NCBI GenBank assembly: GCA_025998755.1
Contig: AP024674.1
Location: 3,054,162-3,118,161, forward strand
Direction: 5' to 3'
Length of the DNA: 64,000 bases
From: Armatimonadota bacterium
Lineage (GTDB): Bacteria > Armatimonadota > UBA5829 > DSUL01
Shown here piece after piece: positions 40,399 to 49,309 of this stretch. A model generated the notes under the pieces. The model ran no database searches, was not told where the DNA came from, and was given only the letters and a program-made list of their open reading frames with translations. Numbering within the stretch: the stretch's first letter is position 1; every line of letters starts with the position of its first letter. The position numbers and the translations under genes are program-made.

Positions 40399-41862
40399 TC
40401 AGGGATACACTGCGAACAGGCGGGTCGCCCGGCTCTCCAGAAGTAGCCTGACTGTCTGCCCCGCGAGGTTGCTCAAGTCCGCACGGCCATTCCATCGGAC
40501 CGGCATCCGGGTGCTGTTTCCCTGGATGCGCCCGCACTCTTCCAGGGTGCATCCATCCACGGGTGCTCCGTCCTCTCGGAGCAGGGCGGCTCGCGCCACA
40601 CCGCTTGCCGATGTGTCGATGTTCAGGCAGAGCCCGGGCGAACGCAGCCGGAAGGGACGCGTCACCAGCCGCCCCCCGGTGTAAGAGCTTTCCGCACATA
40701 CGAACCCGTCCATCCGCTGTTCCAGACGCAGGGCGATCGGGTCGCCGTAATGCGTCTCGTGGACCACCCTGACATCTTTGTCTGTCCGGCCTTCCCCGTG
40801 GCTGCGACGGCTACCTACGTAGTACTGATGCACGCGGCCGTCGCCTGGGACCATCCCGGCCAGCATGTGCATCATCTTGGATGCCGGGCCGTCCGGCAGG
40901 TCCAGCCGCACGTACGGATCCCGGAGATCGCGATTCCAGCACACTCCGTCCCGGCTGCTGGCAAACTGGATGTCCAGCAATCCGTCATTGATAAACTGTC
41001 CCTCGGGCGGCCAGGGGTAGGTGAAGTAGAAGCTGGGGAAGGCCACGTAGACGTCCGGAAGGTAATGCACCACCGCCGCCTGGTACAATCCGCCCTGCTC
41101 CGGGTCATTTTCGTCGCAGGCAAGCACGATGGGAAGCTCGCGGTTCAGGCGGCGGATGCCTCTCCACTCGGTATTGAGCCACTTGGGCTGAGGCTCCCAA
41201 GGGTCCGGTGCGTCCTCATCAACGGGAATAGGCTTCGAAAGGTCTGCCGTCTCCGCCATTACGACGCAGCGAGTGCCCGGCATTGGAGGGATCCCGCGGC
41301 TCCTGTCCCAGCCCCGCGTATAGATGCGGTAACGCCGGGCGCGCTCATCGTAGAACGCAGTCATATGGTTGTCCAAGATGAACCGCAGCAGATGTCCCGG
41401 CTGGCGCGTGAAGCGGATGCCATCCGGCGAGGTGAAGAGGAACATCCCACCCTGAGAGGGCGAGTGCGCCACCAGCTTGAAGCGTGACTCATCCGGCGCA
41501 GCGGGGTCCACGAAGACGCAGCTCTCGTTGAATGGATGATTCTGGACATCCACCAGATTGTTCCGGCGATGGCCGTTGAACTCCACCGATCCCACCTCCG
41601 GGCGCTCCCATTGGACGCCGTCGCGGGACACGGCAAAAGCCATGCAGTGGCGCCCGTCCGGCAGCGTCACCTCGTAGTACAGTCGGAACTCGTCCTCCAC
41701 CCTTAGGATGCTGCTGCCACGCACACCGCCCAGCTCCCAGTCCTCTTCCACCACCAGGCAAGGGCCGCGCTTCACCGGAGAATGCAGGCACAGGCGGATG
41801 CCTTCGGCATCTTCCCAGTCGCCGCGTTCCAGGAAAAGAATCCGTCCGTCATCGAATACCAA
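40399..41862 (-). CDS. beta-propeller protein resembling GH43/GH32-type glycosidases
   Basis: A 487-residue protein starting at TTG 41862. No signal peptide. Repeated blade-like text is visible: EFRLYYEVTLPDGRHCMAFA, RFKLVAHSPSQGGMFLFTSP, DGIRFTRQPGHLLRFILDNH, VHQYYVGSRRSHGEG. The five-bladed fold is common in GH43/GH32/GH130-type enzymes. The C-terminal 110 residues form a separate beta domain. It is transcribed from the divergent promoter at 41948-41956. Reaction and substrate unknown; a relative of proteins from Planctomycetes-type sugar clusters is likely. Confidence 0.65.
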   Translation of the reverse strand: MVFDDGRILFLERGDWEDAEGIRLCLHSPVKRGPCLVVEEDWELGGVRGSSILRVEDEFRLYYEVTLPDGRHCMAFAVSRDGVQWERPEVGSVEFNGHRRNNLVDVQNHPFNESCVFVDPAAPDESRFKLVAHSPSQGGMFLFTSPDGIRFTRQPGHLLRFILDNHMTAFYDERARRYRIYTRGWDRSRGIPPMPGTRCVVMAETADLSKPIPVDEDAPDPWEPQPKWLNTEWRGIRRLNRELPIVLACDENDPEQGGLYQAAVVHYLPDVYVAFPSFYFTYPWPPEGQFINDGLLDIQFASSRDGVCWNRDLRDPYVRLDLPDGPASKMMHMLAGMVPGDGRVHQYYVGSRRSHGEGRTDKDVRVVHETHYGDPIALRLEQRMDGFVCAESSYTGGRLVTRPFRLRSPGLCLNIDTSASGVARAALLREDGAPVDGCTLEECGRIQGNSTRMPVRWNGRADLSNLAGQTVRLLLESRATRLFAVYP

Positions 41863-41921
41863 AGCAGGGTGATCTCCGGGCTGTTTCTGAAGGATTTCGC
41901 GGGGAAGTTCCGCTTCCCCTC

Positions 41922-41956
41922 TTGAAATGGTGGAGAAAGGTGGTATTATTATACCA
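41922..41956. promoter_or_regulatory. divergent promoter pair with palindromic operator
   Basis: Plus strand: TTGAAA (41922-41927), 16-nt spacer, TATTAT (41944-41949). Minus strand: a perfect TATAAT at 41953-41948, preceded by TGG (extended -10). Both -10 boxes sit inside the palindrome TGGTAT-TATT-ATACCA (41941-41956). A regulator bound there would block the propeller gene (minus) and the prepilin gene (plus) together. The downstream leaders are about 75-85 nt. Confidence 0.6.
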
Positions 41957-42030
41957 TTCCGCGAGACGGCCCTGCGGCACCCCTGCTGCCGGTCCGCTGG
42001 GTTCTTGCAAGCGAGAAAGGGGGCATCGAG

Positions 42031-42738
42031 TTGAAGCGCACCAGGCCATCTGGCTTCACATTGATCGAGTTGCTAGTGGTCATTGCCATCATCGCCATCC
42101 TGGCGGCCATCCTCTTTCCGGTGTTCGCCAACGCCCGGGCACGCTCTCGCACTGCCCGATGCGCGGCCCATCAGAAGGAGCTGATGCAATCGGTGATGAT
42201 GTATATGGACGACTACAAGGACCGCCTCCCCAGCTACCAGTATCTGAGCTGGCGCGGGGACCTTCCGCCGCTTTACTTCCCTTACGTGAAGGACCATAAC
42301 ATCACCATCTGCTCCGAGAAGATGGCCTATGCGTGGAATGAGTGCCTGGTGGATTGGCCGCTGGCGTCGGATTTCTACGCAGACAGGCGCGGAGGGACTC
42401 CGGAACTGCAGGTCCACCCGCCGCTCTACGTGCTGCCTCCCCAGAGCAAGGGTCGGCCTATGAGCACCATCCACTCTCCTGCCGCCACGCCGGCCTTTAT
42501 GTGCTCATTTCGGCACCACGTGGGTCCGGACGGGAGGGCTCGCGGCTACGGTTGGGGGGCAGATGACGCCATCAATCCCAGCCGGATGCTGAACAATCAC
42601 CAGGGCGGTGCGAACTACGCCTTTCTGGACGGGCATGTTCAGTGGTACCGCCCCCAGAACGCCAAAATCCTGATGCCCACGAAGGGATTGGACTACGATG
42701 GGGACGGCACGTTCGGAGACGAGACGGTGATGCGTTGA
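42031..42738 (+). CDS. prepilin-type N-terminal methylation domain protein
   Basis: A 235-residue pseudopilin-like protein with TTG start after AAAGGGGG. The N-terminus RTRPSGFTLIELLVVIAIIA is a classic class III prepilin signal: cleavage after Gly and methylation of the new Phe are expected. The rest (RTARCAAHQKELMQSVMMYM) and the C-terminal segment NHQGGANYAFLDGHVQWYRP match the DUF1559-like or H-X9-DG group common in Planctomycetes and Armatimonadetes. The sulfatase gene overlaps its stop (TGATG). It is likely to be part of a surface pseudopilus or secreted product; function uncertain. Confidence 0.88.
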   Translation: MKRTRPSGFTLIELLVVIAIIAILAAILFPVFANARARSRTARCAAHQKELMQSVMMYMDDYKDRLPSYQYLSWRGDLPPLYFPYVKDHNITICSEKMAYAWNECLVDWPLASDFYADRRGGTPELQVHPPLYVLPPQSKGRPMSTIHSPAATPAFMCSFRHHVGPDGRARGYGWGADDAINPSRMLNNHQGGANYAFLDGHVQWYRPQNAKILMPTKGLDYDGDGTFGDETVMR

Positions 42739-44135
42739 TGAGCCGCGAGGCCACTCTATCCCGCCGGCGTTTCGTTCAGGGTGCGACAGCCGCCGCTGCA
42801 CTTCCCCTGTTCGGGATTCGTGCGAGGGCAGGGGAGCGTCCCCCGAACTTTGTTTTCATCCTGACGGACGACCAGCGCCACGACACGCTGAGCTGCACCG
42901 GGCATCCCTTCCTGCACACTCCCCGGCTGGATCGCCTGGCGCGGGAAGGCGCCTTGTTTGAGAATGCCTTTGTCACAACGGCTCTCTGCTCGCCCAGCCG
43001 CGCCAGTTTTCTGACCGGGCAGTACGCCCATCGCCACGGGGTGCGGGACAACAATACACCGTTTCCGGCAGACGCCCGGACATTCCCGAGCATTCTACGG
43101 GAGCACGGCTACCGCACGGCGTTCATCGGCAAGTGGCATATGGGCACCCAGGAGGGCCCGCAGCCCGGTTTCGATCACTGGGTCTCGTTTCCCGGCCAGG
43201 GTGTGTACCGCAACCCTTTGCTTAACATCAACGGGGAAACGAAGCGCGTCCCCGGATATATCACCGACATCCTGACCGACCTCGCGGTGCAATGGCTGCG
43301 GGAGCAAGCTGCGGGGCCGTTCTGTCTGTATCTGTCCCATAAGGCTGTGCATTCGGATTTCATCCCGGCGCACCGGCACTCGGGACTCTTCACGGACACG
43401 GTTCTCGAGCCTCCCGCCTCCATCCACGATACGCTTGAGGGCAAGCCAGAGTGGCTGCGGCAGGTCAAGCGCGCAGGGCCGGGAGCAGAATACCAAGAGA
43501 TGGCGCAGCTGGTGCGCAACTACTGCCGCTGCCTGGTGGCGGTGGATGAGAGTGTTGGGCGAGTCATGCGGACGCTGCAGGACGGGGGCGTTCTGGATAG
43601 CACGCTGGTGGCGTTCGCGGGCGACAACGGCTTTTTCTTCGGCGAGCACGGGCTAGGCGACAAGCGCGCGATGTACGAGGAGGCTATCCGCATCCCGCTC
43701 CTGATGCATTTCCCGGCTCTCATCCGTCCCGGCTTGCGGGTCCGCGAGATGGCCCTGAACATTGACCTGTGCCCCACATTCCTGGACCTGGCGAGTGTGC
43801 CAGTTCCCGAAGGCGTGCAGGGACGTTCGCTTCGTCCTCTCCTTGGCGGGCGCAATATCTCATTGCGGGATGAGTTCCTCTACGAGTATGACTGGGAGCC
43901 GGATGCGAGGCGCCGGCCAGCGATTCGGGGTGTCCGCACTCGAAGATGGAAATACATCGAATATCCCGGCACCGCCAACATTCCGGAGTTGTACGACCTT
44001 GGCACCGATCCGCTGGAGCTGCACAACATCGCGTATTTTCAGCCCGGAACCCGCGTTGAGCAAGAGATGAAGGAGCGATTGCGCCGCTTGACGCAGGGAA
44101 CTCCGCCCCCACGCACCGGTCCGGCAAATACCTGA
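42738..44135 (+). CDS. Tat-exported sulfatase
   Basis: A 465-residue alkaline phosphatase-superfamily arylsulfatase-type enzyme. ATG 42738 overlaps the prepilin stop. The N-terminus has a twin-arginine signal (SRRRFVQGATAAAALPLFG). PNFVFILTDDQRHDT gives the metal-binding Asp pair. CSPSR (Cys84) is the formylglycine site used by the maturation enzyme; its sulfatase-modifying factor is not in the window. FIGKWHMG carries further active-site residues, and the second metal site includes AFAGDNGFF. Likely acts on sulfated polysaccharides outside the inner membrane, in line with the nearby glycosidase-like genes. Confidence 0.93.
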   Translation: MSREATLSRRRFVQGATAAAALPLFGIRARAGERPPNFVFILTDDQRHDTLSCTGHPFLHTPRLDRLAREGALFENAFVTTALCSPSRASFLTGQYAHRHGVRDNNTPFPADARTFPSILREHGYRTAFIGKWHMGTQEGPQPGFDHWVSFPGQGVYRNPLLNINGETKRVPGYITDILTDLAVQWLREQAAGPFCLYLSHKAVHSDFIPAHRHSGLFTDTVLEPPASIHDTLEGKPEWLRQVKRAGPGAEYQEMAQLVRNYCRCLVAVDESVGRVMRTLQDGGVLDSTLVAFAGDNGFFFGEHGLGDKRAMYEEAIRIPLLMHFPALIRPGLRVREMALNIDLCPTFLDLASVPVPEGVQGRSLRPLLGGRNISLRDEFLYEYDWEPDARRRPAIRGVRTRRWKYIEYPGTANIPELYDLGTDPLELHNIAYFQPGTRVEQEMKERLRRLTQGTPPPRTGPANT

Positions 44136-44139
44136 CTCC

Positions 44140-44249
44140 CCTCAGGCAGGAACGAGCCTGCCAGATGAGGAAATAAGCCCTTTGCGGGAAGCCAGTCCCG
44201 CAGGCTCTCGGAACACGGCCGCCCCCCGCTCCGGTTCTTCGAGGCGGCC
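44140..44249 (+). other. three-hairpin leader ahead of cfa
   Basis: The 132-nt gap before the cfa gene shows three consecutive stems: GGCAGG/CCTGCC (44145-44150/44157-44162) with outer CCTCA/TGAGG; TGCGGGA/TCCCGCA (44183-44189/44196-44202); and GGCCGCC/GGCGGCC (44217-44223/44243-44249), the last placed just before the ribosome binding site. It could be a leader controlling Cfa translation. The first stem may instead end the sulfatase transcript. Confidence 0.35.
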
Positions 44250-44267
44250 GGGGAAGGAGGCGCCGCG

Positions 44268-45389
44268 ATGCCTGGACAGGAACTCAGGTCTCTCGTTACG
44301 GAAGCGCTCAGGACGGCCGGGATCGAGGTCGGAGGCGACCGTCCGTGGGATGTGCAGGTCCACGACGATGAGGTGTTCGCGTTCCTCATCCACGGAGACA
44401 CGCTCGCGCTGGGCGAAGCGTATATGGCCGGGGAATGGGACTGCGACCGTATCGACGAGCTGGTCTACCGGCTGTTGACGTCGGGCCTTGCCTCTTCGGT
44501 GCGCAGGGACATCCGCACCATGCTTATCGCCTTGCGCGCCCGGTTCGCAAACCCCGGCCGCAGGTCCCGCGCATTCGATGTGGGCCGGCGGCACTACGAT
44601 ATCGGCAACGATCTGTACCGCGCCATGCTGGACCGCCGGATGGTGTACTCCTGCGCCTACTGGAAGGACGCCACAAATCTGGACGAAGCCCAGGAGGCCA
44701 AGCTGGATCTGGTCTGCCGGAAGCTCGGTCTGAAGCCCGGCATGAAGGTCCTGGACATTGGCGGCGGCTGGGGCAGTTTCGCGAAGTTCGCGGCGGAGCG
44801 CTACGGCGTAAGCGTCGTGAACATCACGGTTTCACAGCGGCAGGTGGAGCTGGCGAACGAGCTGTGCCAGGGGTTGCCTGTCGAGAACCGCCTGATGGAC
44901 TACCGCGATGTGGAAGGACGCTTCGACGCCATCGTCTCCATCGGGATGTTCGAACACGTCGGGGCGCGCCACTACCGGATCTTCTTCGAAAAAGCGCATC
45001 AGTGTCTGGAGGACGGTGGGCTGTTCCTGCTGCATACCATCGGATCTAACCTGTCCTCGCACTCCTGCGATCCCTGGGTGGAGAAGTACATCTTCCCGAA
45101 CTCAATGATCCCCTCGCTGGAGCAGATCGGGCGGGGTCTGGAAGGGCTTTTCGTGGTGGAGGATCTTCACAACATCGGCGCCCACTATGACCGCACCCTG
45201 CTCTCCTGGTACGACAATTTCATGGCGCACTGGGAGGAGCTCAAGCACAGCTACTCTCACGAGTTCCGGCGGATGTGGCGGCTGTATCTGCTGGGAAGTG
45301 CGGGATCGTTCCGGGCGCGGCGGATGCAGGTGTGGCAGATTGTGCTTTCCAAGGAAGGTGTTCCCGGCGGTTATCAATCCATCCGGTAG
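44268..45389 (+). CDS. cfa: cyclopropane-fatty-acyl-phospholipid synthase
   Basis: A 373-residue SAM-dependent methyltransferase that adds a methylene bridge to unsaturated membrane lipids. ATG at 44268 follows AAGGAGG. Family motifs: HYDIGNDLYRAMLDRRMVYS, SCAYWKDATNLDEAQEAKLD, the SAM-binding LDIGGGWGSFAKFAAERYGV, and SIGMFEHVGARHYRIFF with the active-site Glu-His. The segment YIFPNSMIPSLEQI and the bicarbonate-pocket tyrosine region SWYDNFMAHWEEL are present. Complete and typical in length. Confidence 0.95.
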   Translation: MPGQELRSLVTEALRTAGIEVGGDRPWDVQVHDDEVFAFLIHGDTLALGEAYMAGEWDCDRIDELVYRLLTSGLASSVRRDIRTMLIALRARFANPGRRSRAFDVGRRHYDIGNDLYRAMLDRRMVYSCAYWKDATNLDEAQEAKLDLVCRKLGLKPGMKVLDIGGGWGSFAKFAAERYGVSVVNITVSQRQVELANELCQGLPVENRLMDYRDVEGRFDAIVSIGMFEHVGARHYRIFFEKAHQCLEDGGLFLLHTIGSNLSSHSCDPWVEKYIFPNSMIPSLEQIGRGLEGLFVVEDLHNIGAHYDRTLLSWYDNFMAHWEELKHSYSHEFRRMWRLYLLGSAGSFRARRMQVWQIVLSKEGVPGGYQSIR

Positions 45390-45410
45390 GCCCTTCTGCT
45401 GGTGAAGGGT

Positions 45411-45447
45411 AAGGAGCCCCAGCCGCGCTACCGGGGCCCCTTGTTCT
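45411..45447 (+). terminator. bidirectional terminator between cfa and a PEP-CTERM gene
   Basis: AAGGAGCCCC (45411-45420) pairs with GGGGCCCCTT (45433-45442) with one A-C mismatch, followed by TTGTTCTT. It serves the convergent cfa and PEP-CTERM genes. Confidence 0.7.
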
Positions 45448-45481
45448 TCAGGTTGCTTATGTCAAGCCGTCTCGCCAGGCG

Positions 45482-46183
45482 TCAGGCGCTGCGGCGGCGG
45501 ATCGCACCGAAGAGGCTGGCCAGGCCAACGCCCAGCGCGACCATGCTGCCCGGTTCGGGAATGAGCGTGCCGGTTACCGTGACATCGTCAAAACGCCAGG
45601 TGCCGCTGTTGCCCAGGGTACTGGTGGAACGAGACGGCAGGTACTCGCCTGCCACAGGATCCACCGAGGCGGCCACGCGGAACGCGAAAGACGGGTTGTC
45701 GTTCACGGCGGCGATGGCAGACAGATCAAACTCCTGGGGGAACCAGGTGTCACCGGCTGTAGCCGTGTAAGTGGCGAAGTCCACCCAGCCGCTGCCCGTG
45801 TTGTACTGGAACACCGCGGTGTTCGGGGCGGTGTTGCTGAAGCGGTGGGCATAGCTCACCTTGATATCCTGGTAGCCGGTCGTAGGCGCGAAGAACTCAA
45901 TCCAGCGGGTCTTCGGCTCGGGGTTGGTGGGCGTGATCGGCAGGGTCAGTCCGGCAAACGGGACAGTGTTGTAACCGCGGCCGGACGTGCCGGTAGGGGC
46001 TCCCGCATAGCCGCCCGCGAACGTGGCAGTGATGCCCGGAGCCAGGGTGATGGAAGGCGAACCCACCAGAGCCACGGCCGGAGCGGTGGTGTCCCCTTCG
46101 AACGTCCACTGAGTGATGGTCTCGGACGCGAAGGACGCGGATGCCGCCAGCAGCACAAGAACGGCGGCGAGCAGTCTTCTCAT
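45482..46183 (-). CDS. PEP-CTERM sorting domain protein, third in the window
   Basis: A 233-residue secreted protein. ATG at 46183 follows AAAGGAG. A signal peptide (MRRLLAAVLVLLAASASFAS) precedes a beta-rich body: ITQWTFEGDTTAPAVALVGS, GYQDIKVSYAHRFSNTAPNT, FAFRVAASVDPVAGEYLPSR. It ends in a PEP-CTERM tail (IPEPGSMVALGVGLASLFGA, then RRR). Unrelated in sequence to the two at 1228-2639 apart from the tail, so the sorting system handles several cargo types. It is divergent to the large Ig-like protein at 46451. Confidence 0.87.
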   Translation of the reverse strand: MRRLLAAVLVLLAASASFASETITQWTFEGDTTAPAVALVGSPSITLAPGITATFAGGYAGAPTGTSGRGYNTVPFAGLTLPITPTNPEPKTRWIEFFAPTTGYQDIKVSYAHRFSNTAPNTAVFQYNTGSGWVDFATYTATAGDTWFPQEFDLSAIAAVNDNPSFAFRVAASVDPVAGEYLPSRSTSTLGNSGTWRFDDVTVTGTLIPEPGSMVALGVGLASLFGAIRRRSA

Positions 46184-46450
46184 TGTCTTCTCTCCTTTCG
46201 ACGTGTATCGGCCAGGCTGGCCAGGAAGAGCCCCCAGGTGCCAGGCCGACGATGACAAGCATTTCCATGGTGCCCCCCGTAGATTGCGTCTGGACTGCCC
46301 CTTGCTCAAGGAAATGTTACGAGTTCGTCAGCTTCGGTCCCCCCAGGCATCCCTGCCGCGAGGGCGGGGTGTGAAACGGCTCCGGGGGAGTGGAACAACC
46401 TGAGCGGAGAGAGCGGCTCCGTCCAGTTTTCCGCTCATGGAGGGTTCCTG

Positions 46451-49096
46451 ATGAAAAAGGCGGGGTGGAGAATCGTGGCTGCCTTGGCGGCAGCGGCGCT
46501 GGCGACGTTCGCGCGCGGCTCTGCGGCCGCGCCGGAAGTATCGGCGGCCACTGCTCGGCTGCTGCAGGACTATATGCGTCCCTGGACGGCTCCCACTCAG
46601 GCTGACCCGGTTGTGTTGTTCGGGTTCACTTGCTACAACGATCCTGGCGGAACGCGTTGGTGCCAGATGCTGGACGGAGGATACACCTCTCTGAAGGCTT
46701 TCGGCTCGAAGGATCCGGTCCCTGCGACCTACCACTTCTGGTATCGGGCTCATGTGCGTCCCATCTTTGGTTGGGAGCGCTCGTTTGCCGATGGCAGGGA
46801 ATGGCTGGAACGGGAACGGACGAATGGGATGAAGCCTCTTCAGGCGGGAGAAGGCGCGCTGCTGGATGAGCAGGCACTGAGGTGTCTGGCATATCGCGGC
46901 CCCCTGTATCTGGAAGTCAGCCTGTACTTGGATTGGATGCTGAAGGCTGGATCTGATGTCTACGAATGGTCCACTGCCCTGAGGCAGGAATGGCCTGCAC
47001 CGTATCTGGGGCTGGCTTCGCCGGATTCCATAACCGCACAGAAAGACGCCTACTTGAAGGAGGCTCCCCAGGTCCTTGAAAAGCTGGTCCGGGACATTCT
47101 GGAAGCGGCCCCTGTGGGCGGGGGAAAGCAGGCGCAGGCCCCGGCCGCGACGACGCCCCTCCTGAAGTTAACCGCCACGCCGTCCGCCCTCTGGGCTGAC
47201 GGAAGCGGCAAGAGCACAATCCGTCTGGAAGCGCGGGACGCTCAAGGCCACCCGGTGAAGGGCGAGTTTCCAGTGGAATGCTCACGGGGCAAGCTGAGCC
47301 ACGTAAAGCTCATTACGGATGCCTCGGGGGTGGCTACGGCGCAGTATACAGCACCGGCGGAGGGGCCGGGGGAGGATACCGTTGTCGTCAGAGCGCCGGA
47401 CGGAAGCTCAGCAAAGGTCTCCGTCACCCTTGGCGGCATCCTTCTTAAGCCCGCCGGCGGAGAGCTGGGAGCGCTTTTCGGGGACGGGAAAAGCTCGGCG
47501 GAGCTCCTGGTGGCTTGCGTGAACCCGGCCGGGAAACCTCTTCCCGGAACGAAGGTGAAGCTGTTTGCCGACGAACGTGAGCTGCCTGCCCGGGGACGGC
47601 TCAGCAGCGACAGTGTAACGGCGGGGGCAGACGGCACAGCACGGTTTGCCTACACTGCTCCGAACGTTTACTCAGGCAACACGGCCTTCAAGCGAGGGGA
47701 CGCATATATCACCGCTGTCGCGAGCGTCGGCAATCCTCCCCGCCCCGTCCGTTCGGTCTGGCGTGTGCCGCTGTATGCGGGCGAGGTCTATGTGCTGGAG
47801 GTGTCCAAACCCGCGTTCCGCCGGCTGGAAGGATTCCGGGTTCCCGCCCCCGCGCGCAATGGCGTTCTGGCGGGGACGGTTCTGGCGCGGATGCCCGGTG
47901 GGCAGAATGCTCCGCTTCGGGGGGCGCTGCTTCGCCTCAGCAGTTCGGATGGGACTTTGCTGGGAACGGGGAAGAGCGATGCCTCCGGGCGTTTCCGCTT
48001 CGAGTTTGTCGGCGACCGGATGAGCACGGAGGGGCGCGAGATGGAGCTGACGGAGCCCCTACTACTGGAGCTGGAAGAGGACCTGATGCGCATCGCCGGC
48101 GAGTGGGCGCGGGATCTGGAGTTCTTCGGGAGGAAGGGCTATGACGTCTCGGCCATGCAGGAGTTCGCCTCAGAGCTGCCCGGCAGGCTTGCCGCCAGCA
48201 CGGAAGGCAATCCCGACCGGCTGCTAGACACGGACTATCTCGCCTACTCCGCTATGCGCTTGTGCGCCCTGTGCCGGTATCTGAAGCTGCTGGACGAACG
48301 TCAGGAAGAGTCTGCTGGGTGGTTCTCCGAGAGCCTGAAGAACGCCAGTACCGTTGTGACGGATACTCTGAAGCTCTCGGAGATGCTTCGCAAGGGCGCG
48401 CAAAACCGGCTGAAGGAGCGTTTCAGCCCTCAGCAGTGGCAGGCCTTCGAGGAAAGTCTGCTCAAGCTTTTTGCGAAGCTCGTCGCAGAGCAGTTCCAGA
48501 AGGGCGTAGACGCCGCGAAAGCTGTGAACGTCGATACAGAGGTCCCCGAGCTGTTCACAGGGTTTGGCTCGGACTTCCTGGTGAAGAAGGGGGTGGAGGG
48601 GTTTTCAGCAACGGTGAAGGAAGGCTTCGTGGCCTCCGGACGGAGCTCCACCCGCAGGATGCTGGTCCAGTGGGGGACGCGAGGGGTGACGGGGACGCTT
48701 CCGCAGTCAGAGGGCCAGGCCGGGATCTCTGAGGCGAAGGAGACACTAACCTCATACGAGGCGCGTCACAACCGCCTGAATCTGGACAACCTGGACCGCG
48801 AACTGTATCGCCTGGACGCAAAGCTTTTCGTGGACACGCTCATCAAGGGGCCTTTCATCTATGCCAACCTGAAGAAGCTCGCCGCGGATCCGGACGTGGC
48901 CCGAAAGATCTCGGAGTTGGACGTCACGGCGCTGGAGAACATTCAGGATGCGCTGAAAGATGCGGCCGAGCCCGTGACCAACGTGTTCAACGCTTTTGAC
49001 CTGATGTTCCAGAGCTATCAGGGCTACCAGTGGGTGGCGGACTTCCTGGAAGCCGAACGCGTAAAACAGCAGGTCGCCGACTCTATCTTCCGCTAG
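46451..49096 (+). CDS. large secreted protein with invasin-like Ig domain
   Basis: An 881-residue protein. A signal peptide (about residues 1-27, ending GSAAA) precedes an N-terminal region of about 200 residues without recognised domain (VVLFGFTCYNDPGGTRWCQM). A bacterial Ig-like domain 1 (invasin type) follows at about 235-330: LTATPSALWADGSGKSTIRL, DASGVATAQYTAP; a second similar repeat covers about 335-440 (LFGDGKSSAELLVACVNPAG). A carboxypeptidase-regulatory-like fold near 470-530 (GLSSSDGTLLGTGKSDASGR-like text) precedes a mostly helical C-terminal half. No anchor seen. Function unknown. Confidence 0.72.
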   Translation: MKKAGWRIVAALAAAALATFARGSAAAPEVSAATARLLQDYMRPWTAPTQADPVVLFGFTCYNDPGGTRWCQMLDGGYTSLKAFGSKDPVPATYHFWYRAHVRPIFGWERSFADGREWLERERTNGMKPLQAGEGALLDEQALRCLAYRGPLYLEVSLYLDWMLKAGSDVYEWSTALRQEWPAPYLGLASPDSITAQKDAYLKEAPQVLEKLVRDILEAAPVGGGKQAQAPAATTPLLKLTATPSALWADGSGKSTIRLEARDAQGHPVKGEFPVECSRGKLSHVKLITDASGVATAQYTAPAEGPGEDTVVVRAPDGSSAKVSVTLGGILLKPAGGELGALFGDGKSSAELLVACVNPAGKPLPGTKVKLFADERELPARGRLSSDSVTAGADGTARFAYTAPNVYSGNTAFKRGDAYITAVASVGNPPRPVRSVWRVPLYAGEVYVLEVSKPAFRRLEGFRVPAPARNGVLAGTVLARMPGGQNAPLRGALLRLSSSDGTLLGTGKSDASGRFRFEFVGDRMSTEGREMELTEPLLLELEEDLMRIAGEWARDLEFFGRKGYDVSAMQEFASELPGRLAASTEGNPDRLLDTDYLAYSAMRLCALCRYLKLLDERQEESAGWFSESLKNASTVVTDTLKLSEMLRKGAQNRLKERFSPQQWQAFEESLLKLFAKLVAEQFQKGVDAAKAVNVDTEVPELFTGFGSDFLVKKGVEGFSATVKEGFVASGRSSTRRMLVQWGTRGVTGTLPQSEGQAGISEAKETLTSYEARHNRLNLDNLDRELYRLDAKLFVDTLIKGPFIYANLKKLAADPDVARKISELDVTALENIQDALKDAAEPVTNVFNAFDLMFQSYQGYQWVADFLEAERVKQQVADSIFR

Positions 49097-49227
49097 CGCC
49101 TTCTTTTCGCCTCGGGGTGGTTGAGCCATCCAGCGGGGCGGGATGACCCGAAACCGTGGATGCGATCCGCGTGGTCTTGACATTCTCGATTGAGACCGCG
49201 CTTCTCGCCTATTGCTCCAGGCGACAG

Positions 49228-49250
49228 GGGCCGCCCCGTTGGGGCGGCCC
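49228..49250. other. perfect GC hairpin after the Ig-like gene
   Basis: GGGCCGCCCC (49228-49237) pairs with GGGGCGGCCC (49241-49250) over a GTT loop. It lies between convergent genes and has no T-run on either side, so it is a weak or Rho-assisted terminator at best. Confidence 0.5.
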
Positions 49251-49309
49251 ACTCCAACGCTGACTTCCGAACCTCTAGAACTCGCTGGCGGAACGGGCCT
49301 GAGAGGGGC

